64,000 nt of DNA from contig UCNG01000008.1 of the NCBI GenBank assembly GCA_900473915.1, forward strand, positions 253,660 through 317,659. Direction: 5' to 3'. This DNA comes from Hyphomicrobiales bacterium. GTDB taxonomy: Bacteria; Pseudomonadota; Alphaproteobacteria; Rhizobiales; Rhizobiaceae. This document shows positions 56,019 through 64,000 of this stretch, piece by piece (the stretch's first letter is position 1; each line of letters starts with the position of its first letter). Under the pieces are notes generated by a model. It was given only the letters and a program-made list of their open reading frames with translations. It searched no databases and was not told the origin of the DNA. A program made the position numbers and the translations under genes.

Positions 56019-56108
56019 GGAGAGGTGGCCGAGTGGTTGAAGGCGCACGCCTGGAACGCGTGTATACGGGAAACCGTATCGAGGGTTCGAATCCCTCTCT
56101 CTCCGCCA
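56019..56108 (+). tRNA. tRNA-Ser (anticodon GGA)
   Basis: A 90-nt class II tRNA with encoded CCA. The acceptor is GGAGAGG / TCTCTCC, the anticodon stem-loop CACGC-CTGGAAC-GCGTG gives GGA, the long variable arm is TATACGGGAAACCGTATC, and the T arm is GGGTTCGAATCCC. It reads UCC and UCU codons. The sequence downstream falls in GC content, but I find no repeat of the tRNA 3' end within this window. Confidence 0.96.
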
Positions 56109-56491
56109 TTTGATTCTTCCCTAGAATAGTCATGCAGAATCAGTCGGTTGAGTATGTTCCCGCCTGTTCCGCGTATTACGCTTCAGTCGCACTAACCCGC
56201 CTCACCATCGTGGCCGCACCGTGCATTCCAGATATTCCATCAAAAGAAATTTATGGAGATACATTGAGGCCGAGCAACAGGCCACAAGCCCGCCCCCAGA
56301 TGACCGCCGATCGCGTCAAATCGATCCATCTCAATCTGAATAAAATTCATTGCGGCAGTAGAATTCCAAACAGCACAATTCAAAATATATTAGGCTTACT
56401 TAATATATTATATGCGTAATATTTAAAGCTTCACTGACAAACACGTATAGGTTGACATTTTTATTCGCCATATCGTAGCCATACCCTAAAA
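56109..56491. other. Lower-GC region after tRNA-Ser without a supported gene
   Basis: This stretch is A/T-richer than its neighbours, especially 56370-56480. Open frames here (for example 56132-56419) lack ribosome binding sites and recognisable domains. It may be degenerate sequence at an integration-prone tRNA end. I see no integrase or att direct repeat. Confidence 0.45.
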
Positions 56492-56791
56492 ATGGGAGGG
56501 TTATTGATTCAGCATACATTGGTGACCGAAAGTCTCGTATCAAATGACACAACCCGCAAGAAATTGGGCAATGTGTTCGGCTCGCAACTGGAAATTGCCG
56601 ATGTACCGCAAGGATGGAGCGTCTACCACGCTGTCGAACGGACAGGGCTCTCGGCGCCCGAAAAGCACTCGTTCCGCCTGCCCCCATTTCCGTTTTATTC
56701 CGGCGGGAAACTCGTCAAATCAGCCGTCGCAGATGAGTTCAGGTTTTCCTGCTTTCCTCATTTAACCCCATATGAAAGGGCAAGGGCATGA
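56492..56791 (+). CDS. Possible small protein overlapping the FkbM gene start
   Basis: A 99-residue open frame starts at ATG 56492 and ends with a TGA that overlaps the FkbM start by four bases (ATGA). The encoded text (KKLGNVFGSQLEIADVPQGW near residue 24) looks protein-like and has third-position GC in the normal range, but I recognise no domain. A ribosome binding site is not obvious. It could be a real co-translated gene or the remnant of an N-terminal domain. Confidence 0.35.
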   Translation: MGGLLIQHTLVTESLVSNDTTRKKLGNVFGSQLEIADVPQGWSVYHAVERTGLSAPEKHSFRLPPFPFYSGGKLVKSAVADEFRFSCFPHLTPYERARA

Positions 56792-57558
56792 ATGCTCCGG
56801 AAGCCTCGAAATTCAGAGAATATGCGCGCACGCTGGCAGCACGCAGTGTTCCCAATGGCATTTTGAACCGCAGCGCCGCGTTGCGCGGAACGCGCTTTTT
56901 GGCCGATGCCGCCCGTGCCGCCAAATCCGGTAAACGACGTCCTTTTCAGATGGTAAATGTTGGCGCCTGCGACGGTGTCCTTTTTGATGACGTGACCCCT
57001 TGGCTTCACCGGATACCCCGATCCAAAGCAGTTCTGGTCGAACCCGTACCGTATAACTTGATCAGACTACGCAAAAACTATCCGGATGCCGAGCGGTCCA
57101 GGATCGAACCGATTGCCGTCACCCGGGAACAAGGTTCGATCACCGTCAAGACTTTCGATGCAAAAGCCCTGGAAGAAGGCAGTTTGCCCCTGGAATTCAT
57201 AGGTTGTTCTTCGGTCACAGATACAAATCTGATGTCTGGCAAGAATGTATGGGGCCCGGATGATCCCAATTTCCATAAGTTCGCTCCACATCTGAAGGAA
57301 ATCGTGGTTGCTTCAGATACGCTGCAAGCCGTGTTGGATCGCAATAATGTTGAATATATCGATGCATTCCTGGTCGACTGCGAGGGCGCGGACTGGATTG
57401 TCTTCGACCAGCTTGATTTGCAGCGCTATCGCCCCGGCCTGATCAAAGTCGAAGTTGGCGCGCTATCCCCGACTGATGTCGGCAACGTCATCGTAAAGAT
57501 GAAAGCGGCCGGTTATGATGTTGGCATCTATTGCGAAGATGTCTGGGCATTTGGATAA
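56788..57558 (+). CDS. FkbM-family methyltransferase
   Basis: The 256-residue product has the SAM-binding motif MVNVGACDGVLFDDV near residues 54-68, and VEPVPYNLIRLRKNYP near residue 84 (acidic end of strand beta 2). The typical late FkbM motif is FLVDCEGADWIVFDQLDL near residue 196. FkbM enzymes O-methylate sugars, polyketides or surface lipids. It is an orphan with no glycan genes in view and lies in the lower-GC stretch after tRNA-Ser, which suggests horizontal acquisition (inference). An ATGA overlap links it to a possible small upstream gene. Confidence 0.85.
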   Translation: MNAPEASKFREYARTLAARSVPNGILNRSAALRGTRFLADAARAAKSGKRRPFQMVNVGACDGVLFDDVTPWLHRIPRSKAVLVEPVPYNLIRLRKNYPDAERSRIEPIAVTREQGSITVKTFDAKALEEGSLPLEFIGCSSVTDTNLMSGKNVWGPDDPNFHKFAPHLKEIVVASDTLQAVLDRNNVEYIDAFLVDCEGADWIVFDQLDLQRYRPGLIKVEVGALSPTDVGNVIVKMKAAGYDVGIYCEDVWAFG

Positions 57559-57561
57559 TTG

Positions 57562-57660
57562 CGCTTCTCGGGAGCGATTTTCGAGTACCGGAGCAGAGCG
57601 TACTTGCAAGTATGGTCCCGAAAAGTTGCAGGCTTTTCGGGACCATACGTCCGAGAAAGG
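57562..57660. repeat. Nested palindromic element after the FkbM gene
   Basis: The core is a perfect 15-bp inverted repeat, TATGGTCCCGAAAAG (57611-57625) with its complement at 57633-57647, loop TTGCAGG. Outside it, CTTCTCGG and CCGAGAAAG pair, and ACTTGCAAGT (57602-57611) is self-complementary. The CCCGAAAAG block links it to family A. It can terminate the FkbM transcript. Confidence 0.7.
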
Positions 57661-57710
57661 TATGTGAGCACCGGAACGAAGCCGGGAGTTTGCACCTCCG
57701 GCTATGATTC

Positions 57711-59713
<2,003 letters not shown>

Positions 59714-59889
59714 GATACAAATCCGAGTGGAGATCACCTCTCACGGCACCGCCTTGCATGTCATTCGGCAGAAAGACGAGTAAGACATGGCAAGGCGGTG
59801 ACTGGAAGGTCGCCTCCAGCATCGCCAATTATGGTAACCAAATCCTTTACAGGGGGGAGAAATCCGTTTTCGCGGTCTCGAAAACCGGT

Positions 59890-61059
59890 TCAGGCCGTCA
59901 GCAGATAAGCGCCCTGTTTGGCACTTGGAAATTCCAGCCCCTCGACGGCAACGCGATTGCGCCCGCGATGTTTCACACGCATCAGGGCAAGATCGGCTCG
60001 TGCCGCTGTTTCCCACAAGGTTTCGCCGCCGCGCACCATGGCGATACCGAAGCTGCAGGTCATTCCGCGACCTGCAGGCAACATGGCAAACCGATGCCGC
60101 GCGACAATTCCGCAAAGCCTCTCACCCAGACGCTCGCAGGTTTCGGCGTCGCCGCTGACCAGAAGAACGAATTCCTCGCCGCCAACACGGCCAACGATAG
60201 TGGTATTTGGTGCAGCCATTTGCAGGATACGGGCGAACTCGATCAGAACCCGGTCGCCGGTGGCATGTCCCAGCTCGTCATTGATCGACTTGAAGTGATC
60301 GATATCGGCAATGATGACCCCATGATCACCACGCTGGGCTTCCGCCAGACGCAGATGCGCACGGCGCTCAAGACCGCGACGATTGAAAACGCCAGTCAGT
60401 GGATCGGCGTCACGCTCCGCCTGCAATTCCTTTACCACGTCGGAAGTCGTCACCACCAGGAGAACAAGGCCGGCAGAGACGCCTGCAAAGGCGCTAAATA
60501 TCATCACGCCCTGCCAATAGCGGGAATGTATCAATTCGGACGGCCGTGCAATTTCTCCAGAAAGCCCGAGTGCCAATCCAGCCTGCACGTAGAAATGCAC
60601 CGCCAATAAAATCAATGCACCGAACAACACGCGATCGATCCAGCTTCGGCGTGCAAGATCGCGCGCCTCGATGCAAAGAACCGCCACCAGACTGCCCAGG
60701 GTCAGCTGGATGGCAAGTGCGATCGGCGAATAACCCATATCATTCGCAATGAAATAGATCATGGCAACAAGAAAGGTGAACCCGATCAGGGCTGATGCGA
60801 GGCGCGAATAATGCCTTCCCATGCGTAGCATCACACCTTCGCAAAGCAGCCAGCCGCCCATAAAATGGAGGGTTGCCGCCGGCGGCGAAGCCACGGGCAG
60901 GCTGTTCGAGATCAACGATATCGGCACCAGAAGGCCGAGCGCGAAGCAGGCGAAGCTCAGACCGAAGAGCAAAAGATGCCTGCGCTTCGTGTCGAGCATC
61001 CAGACGCCCAACATCGTCGCAGCAAACAGCAATACTACCAGCGGCGGTACGAACTTCAC
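59890..61059 (-). CDS. Diguanylate cyclase with N-terminal membrane domain
   Basis: The product of about 389 residues has six or seven membrane helices (to about residue 205) and a C-terminal GGDEF domain. The active site is RVGGEEF near residue 308, with DADPLTGVFNRRGLE as the domain start and DIDHFKSINDELGH for metal/GTP binding. It should make cyclic di-GMP. The inhibitory I-site RxxD is replaced by PNTT at the aligned place, so product inhibition is probably absent. I chose GTG 61059, with AGGAC upstream; a TTG at 61095 is an alternative. The sensory input of the membrane part is unknown. Confidence 0.88.
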   Translation of the reverse strand: MKFVPPLVVLLFAATMLGVWMLDTKRRHLLLFGLSFACFALGLLVPISLISNSLPVASPPAATLHFMGGWLLCEGVMLRMGRHYSRLASALIGFTFLVAMIYFIANDMGYSPIALAIQLTLGSLVAVLCIEARDLARRSWIDRVLFGALILLAVHFYVQAGLALGLSGEIARPSELIHSRYWQGVMIFSAFAGVSAGLVLLVVTTSDVVKELQAERDADPLTGVFNRRGLERRAHLRLAEAQRGDHGVIIADIDHFKSINDELGHATGDRVLIEFARILQMAAPNTTIVGRVGGEEFVLLVSGDAETCERLGERLCGIVARHRFAMLPAGRGMTCSFGIAMVRGGETLWETAARADLALMRVKHRGRNRVAVEGLEFPSAKQGAYLLTA

Positions 61060-61259
61060 GAATAGGTCCTGAATCGGTTGAAAGCGAGAATGCAAAAGCG
61101 CTATTTCAAATTGAACACAATGTGCAATTACAAACCGGGCGCAAAGTCAAGTTTTTAGTTCGCAATATTCATAAAAACTAAAATATAAAAGAGAGATTCT
61201 AAGAATAAGCGATTGCTAAAAAACAATCGGAAACAACATCCTCGGACGAAAATCTATTT
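61060..61259. promoter_or_regulatory. A/T-rich intergenic region upstream of the diguanylate cyclase
   Basis: About 200 bases between two minus-strand genes. From 61090 to 61260 it is rich in A and T and contains a short hairpin near 61211 (CGATTG / CAATCG around an A-rich loop). The promoter of the cyclase gene must lie here; no clear sigma-70 boxes can be assigned. Confidence 0.4.
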
Positions 61260-62474
61260 TCACGCAATTTTGATCTGTGAACTTATCCCCAGAAGCTTTT
61301 CCGCGATCATGCGGCCGATAGGTATGGAAGACGTCGCCGCTGGTGACGGCGCATTGCATACATGCAGCATTTTCTCGGTCTCCTTGAACAGAAAATCATG
61401 CACCAGCGTACCGTCATCAAGGACAGCCTGCGCCCGGATGCCCGCGCCCGGCGCGCCAAGATCGGAGAGTTCCAGCGACGGGCAATATTTGCGGCATTCC
61501 TTCAGATATCGGGCGCGGAAGGCCGAGTTGCTGAACTCGGACAGGGCCGAGCGCCAGTTCTTCATCGCCATCTTCCAGAAGCCCGGGAACACCGACATGT
61601 CCGCGACATCGCCAGCACGGAAACTGCCCTTGGCATAACCCTCCCGCGAGAAGCCCAGAACAGCATTCGGCCCGACCGTCACGCCGCCATCGATCGTTCG
61701 CGTGAGATGAATGCCGAGAAACGGCAGATCGGGATCAGGGATCGGATAGATCAGATGGTTGACGATATGCGCCTTCGATTGCGGCAGGGTGAAATATTCA
61801 CCGCGAAACGGCACGATGCGATGGCTGATGTCCAGCCCGGCAAGCCGGGCCACGCGATCAGATTGCAGCCCGGCACAGGCAACGAGTTTTGATGCGCGCA
61901 CGGTCTCCCCATCTGTCGTTACCATGACGCCCCTGTCGTCCTCCCGGATTGCGGTTACCGGGGCGTTGAGCCGCACAATGCCGCCACGCTCGACAATCTC
62001 CGCCGCCATCGCCCGCGAAACCCGAGCATAATCGACAATGCCCGTCGCGGGAACGAGAAGCGCTCCGAGGCCCGAAACCGCAGGCTCGATCTTGCGCAGC
62101 GTCTGCTGGTCGACATGCTGGAACGCGATATCGTTCTGGACTGCGCGCCTGGCGAGCGCCTCCATGCGTTCAACCTCCTGCGCAGAGGTCGCGACCAGAA
62201 GCTTGCCGCATGTTTCAAACGGGATGGAATATTGCCTGCAAAAGGCTTTCGTGGCTTCCGCACCTGCCCGGCACAATTGCGCCTTCAACGAACCCGGCTG
62301 GTAATAGATTCCGGCATGAATGACCCCGCTATTGTGTCCCGTCTGGTGACGCGCGAAATCGCTTTCCTTCTCCAGCAGGATGATCCTTGCGCCCGGCTCG
62401 GCTTCCTGCATGGCTTTTGCTGTCGCGAGCCCGACAATGCCGCCGCCGATGACGCAGTAATCATAGTCTGCCAC
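61260..62474 (-). CDS. lhgO: L-2-hydroxyglutarate oxidase
   Basis: LhgO is an FAD enzyme that oxidises L-2-hydroxyglutarate to 2-oxoglutarate, passing electrons to the quinone pool. The 404-residue product begins with the FAD motif DYCVIGGGIVGLATAKAM at residues 5-22. It has HQTGHNSGVIHAGIYY near residue 42 and the C-terminal GAPGAGIRAQAVL and SPAATSSIPIG blocks that define this family within the DAO superfamily. The start is GTG at 62472-62474 behind a strong AGGAGGGG site. Confidence 0.93.
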   Translation of the reverse strand: MADYDYCVIGGGIVGLATAKAMQEAEPGARIILLEKESDFARHQTGHNSGVIHAGIYYQPGSLKAQLCRAGAEATKAFCRQYSIPFETCGKLLVATSAQEVERMEALARRAVQNDIAFQHVDQQTLRKIEPAVSGLGALLVPATGIVDYARVSRAMAAEIVERGGIVRLNAPVTAIREDDRGVMVTTDGETVRASKLVACAGLQSDRVARLAGLDISHRIVPFRGEYFTLPQSKAHIVNHLIYPIPDPDLPFLGIHLTRTIDGGVTVGPNAVLGFSREGYAKGSFRAGDVADMSVFPGFWKMAMKNWRSALSEFSNSAFRARYLKECRKYCPSLELSDLGAPGAGIRAQAVLDDGTLVHDFLFKETEKMLHVCNAPSPAATSSIPIGRMIAEKLLGISSQIKIA

Positions 62475-62629
62475 GAAGTCCCCTCCTCATGCCTTTTCCG
62501 ACGCAAGCGCCCTGCCTTGCTACTGCCCGACAGGACGATTACCTGTTACTTATACGATTGCAGCCTTGGTTGCAGCACCGCAAAATGGCATTCTTTGCCA
62601 AATCCGGTTCCCCCATGCGGAGAAGTTAC

Positions 62630-63625
62630 ATGCGCCATCAGTTCGACCTTTTTGCTCCTTCCCCGGCGGGAGAAGAACAGGCAGAACTGCGCCCTGCCCG
62701 CAGCAGGCCCGGCAAGACGAGCAGCATCGATGAAGCGGAAATGGTGAAACGCCTGAACGACAGTGGGCGTTACCGCATCTTGCAGCGGCTCGATCCGCCA
62801 CCGACTGTTCCCGATGCCGACAGGGTTGCCTTCCCGCGCCTCGGCGTGGTTGTGGATACGGAGACGACCGGCCTCAATCCGGCGCAGGAAGAAATCATCG
62901 AAATCGGTGCAGTGGCCTTTCGCTACGCCGATGACGGGTCGATAGGCGATATCTGCGCCACCTTCGGCGCGCTGCAACAGCCATCGAAGCCGATCCCGGC
63001 TGACATTACCCGCATCACCGGCATCACCGACGACATGGTGAAAGGCCAGACAATCCCGCGCGAGGAACTCGACGCGCTTGTCGCCGAGGCCGATATCATC
63101 ATTGCGCATAATGCCGGTTTCGACCGCCCGTTTCTTGAACGTTTTTCCATCGCCTTCGCCAACAAGCCATGGGCCTGTTCGGTCAAGGAGATCGACTGGA
63201 CCGCACGCGGCTTTGAGGGCACCAAGCTTGGTTACCTGATCGGCCAGAGCGGCTATTTTCACAACGGCCACAGGGCCGAAGACGATTGCCAGGCCCTGCT
63301 CGCAGTGCTGAAGGAACAATCAGGCGGGACCACGCCCTTTGCCGAACTGCTGAAGGCAAGCCAGCGCGCTCGGATGCGCATCTATGCCGAGAACAGCCCT
63401 TTCGAAATGAAGGATCACCTCAAGGCCCGCGGCTATCGCTGGTCGGATGGCAGCGATGGACGTCCGAAATCATGGTGGACGGAAATCGGCGAAGAAGAAC
63501 TCGAAGCCGAACTCGAATATCTGCGCACCGAGATTTACGGCTGGCGCGACGCCGATCCGCTGATCCAGAAGCTCACCGCCATGGATCGTTACAAGGAACG
63601 GGCGCCGCTACGGGCAAAGAAGTAA
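62630..63625 (+). CDS. DEDDh 3'-5' exonuclease (DnaQ-like)
   Basis: The 331-residue product has ExoI motif VVDTETTGLNPAQEEIIEIG near residue 75, ExoII HNAGFDRPF near residue 160, and ExoIII HRAEDDC near residue 215, the DEDDh set of epsilon-type proofreaders. A C-terminal extension of about 90 residues (from MRIYAENSPFEMKDHLKARG) resembles a domain seen in Rhizobiales DnaQ-like proteins. It is not the replicative subunit by length, so it is likely a repair or RNA-processing nuclease. ATG 62630 has GGAG; earlier ATGs at 62585 and 62615 are in frame. It is divergent from lhgO. Confidence 0.88.
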   Translation: MRHQFDLFAPSPAGEEQAELRPARSRPGKTSSIDEAEMVKRLNDSGRYRILQRLDPPPTVPDADRVAFPRLGVVVDTETTGLNPAQEEIIEIGAVAFRYADDGSIGDICATFGALQQPSKPIPADITRITGITDDMVKGQTIPREELDALVAEADIIIAHNAGFDRPFLERFSIAFANKPWACSVKEIDWTARGFEGTKLGYLIGQSGYFHNGHRAEDDCQALLAVLKEQSGGTTPFAELLKASQRARMRIYAENSPFEMKDHLKARGYRWSDGSDGRPKSWWTEIGEEELEAELEYLRTEIYGWRDADPLIQKLTAMDRYKERAPLRAKK

Positions 63626-63644
63626 AAAAGCTGCGTTTCCATAA

Positions 63645-63702
63645 CCCCGCCCTCTCGCCCTTCGAGACGCCGCCTGCGGCGGCCCTCAGGATGAGGGGCG
63701 GG
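63645..63702. repeat. REP-like palindrome, family B copy 5
   Basis: CCCCGCCCTCTCGCCCTTCG at the left and CCTCAGGATGAGGGGCGGG at the right are complementary, with CCGCCTGCGGCGG as an inner hairpin. It lies between two convergent genes and can serve as their shared terminator. Confidence 0.8.
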
Positions 63703-63711
63703 ATTTGGCGA

Positions 63712-64000
63712 TCACGCAATAACAGGCCACGGCCTCTGTTCAGGCCGCATTTCCTCATAAGCCCGCGCCAATCGCAAAACGCCCAGATCGTCGAAACGCT
63801 GGCCGAAAATCTGCAAGCCGATTGGCAAGCCCTTTGCTGTATAACCGCAATTGATTGAAATCGCAGGCTGCTCCGACATATTCATCGCAACGGTGAAGGC
63901 AATATGTTCGAAGGGGCGCTGCGGATCGTTGATCGGAGAGGCCCATTCCGCCGGATAGGTCGGCATCGGCGCGGTTGGCGAAATGATGAAATCAAAACCC
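63712..64000 (-). CDS. Amidase (amidase-signature family), 3' part only
   Basis: About 96 codons are visible; the gene continues beyond the right edge. The frame reads GFDFIISPTAPMPTYP, then the C-terminal AS-family block NMSEQPAISINCGYTAKGLP followed by IGLQIFGQRFDDLGVLRLA. This matches the end of amidases such as aryl-acylamidases and GatA-like enzymes, which cleave C-N bonds with a Ser-Ser-Lys triad located upstream. The catalytic residues are outside the window, so substrate and activity cannot be judged. Confidence 0.85.
   Translation of the reverse strand, partial: GFDFIISPTAPMPTYPAEWASPINDPQRPFEHIAFTVAMNMSEQPAISINCGYTAKGLPIGLQIFGQRFDDLGVLRLARAYEEMRPEQRPWPVIA

Noticed and set aside
56132-56419. 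Open frame of 95 codons after tRNA-Ser
   Set aside because: No ribosome binding site, no domain, and composition of the surrounding non-coding A/T-rich DNA.

Overview
The window is a chromosomal segment of an alphaproteobacterium of the Brucella/Ochrobactrum group (Rhizobiales, Brucellaceae). The evidence is the roughly 55-60% GC, gene content and order, and the near match of the beta-class glutathione transferase at 57711-58316 to my memory of the Ochrobactrum anthropi enzyme. Several protein families are typical of Rhizobiales (DUF680-like, BTLCP, DUF2778). Most of the DNA is core housekeeping sequence. I see no prophage, insertion sequence, CRISPR array or rRNA operon.

Layout. 1-4.6 kb: exported hydrolase, MsrPQ methionine sulfoxide repair, a DUF4105 membrane protein, RidA. 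5-11.9 kb: rpmH-rnpA-yidC, a striking double hairpin, engB, argB, a HAD nucleotidase, a DUF817 protein and a convergent LOG-family gene. 12-21.3 kb: dapD, two DUF680-like secreted peptides, a BTLCP protease, dapE, a LysR/quinone oxidoreductase pair, and the def-fmt-truA operon on the minus strand. 21.4-25.6 kb: rmuC, a SelW-like gene broken by an in-frame TGA, a GIY-YIG gene, a cluster of REP-like palindromes, lepA. 25.7-38.3 kb: NDUFA9-like protein, uppP, GST, queG, an epimerase, a Bcr/CflA transporter, mepA, mgsA, glk, an MsbA-like ABC exporter, dapB, gpmA. 38.4-47.3 kb: tRNA-Leu(CAG), bluB, a YhhN protein with an aldehyde dehydrogenase, an EEP phosphatase, a cardiolipin-synthase-like enzyme, HdeD, prfC, an APH(3')-like kinase. 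47.3-55.7 kb: an ECF41 sigma factor with its carboxymuconolactone-decarboxylase partner and a near-ideal autoregulatory promoter, ubiE-ubiB-coaBC, upp, an aspartic protease, slyX, a GNAT enzyme, msrA. 56-64 kb: tRNA-Ser(GGA), a lower-GC stretch with an FkbM methyltransferase, beta-GST, a DUF2778 protein, a diguanylate cyclase, lhgO, a DEDDh exonuclease and the 3' part of an amidase gene.

Functional themes. Lysine/diaminopimelate and cell-wall supply is spread through the window (dapD, dapE, dapB, uppP, mepA). There is clear redox and oxidative-damage capacity (MsrPQ, MsrA, GSTs, ECF41/CMD). Translation and protein-maturation genes are frequent (rpmH, rnpA, def, fmt, truA, lepA, prfC, queG).

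Two families of interspersed palindromic repeats decorate the intergenic spaces and sometimes supply stop codons or terminator-like hairpins. The signals I rate highest are the paired long hairpins between yidC and engB, the complete ECF41 module with its promoter, and the SelW-like gene interrupted at a tryptophan codon. I did not find a convincing wholly new multigene system.
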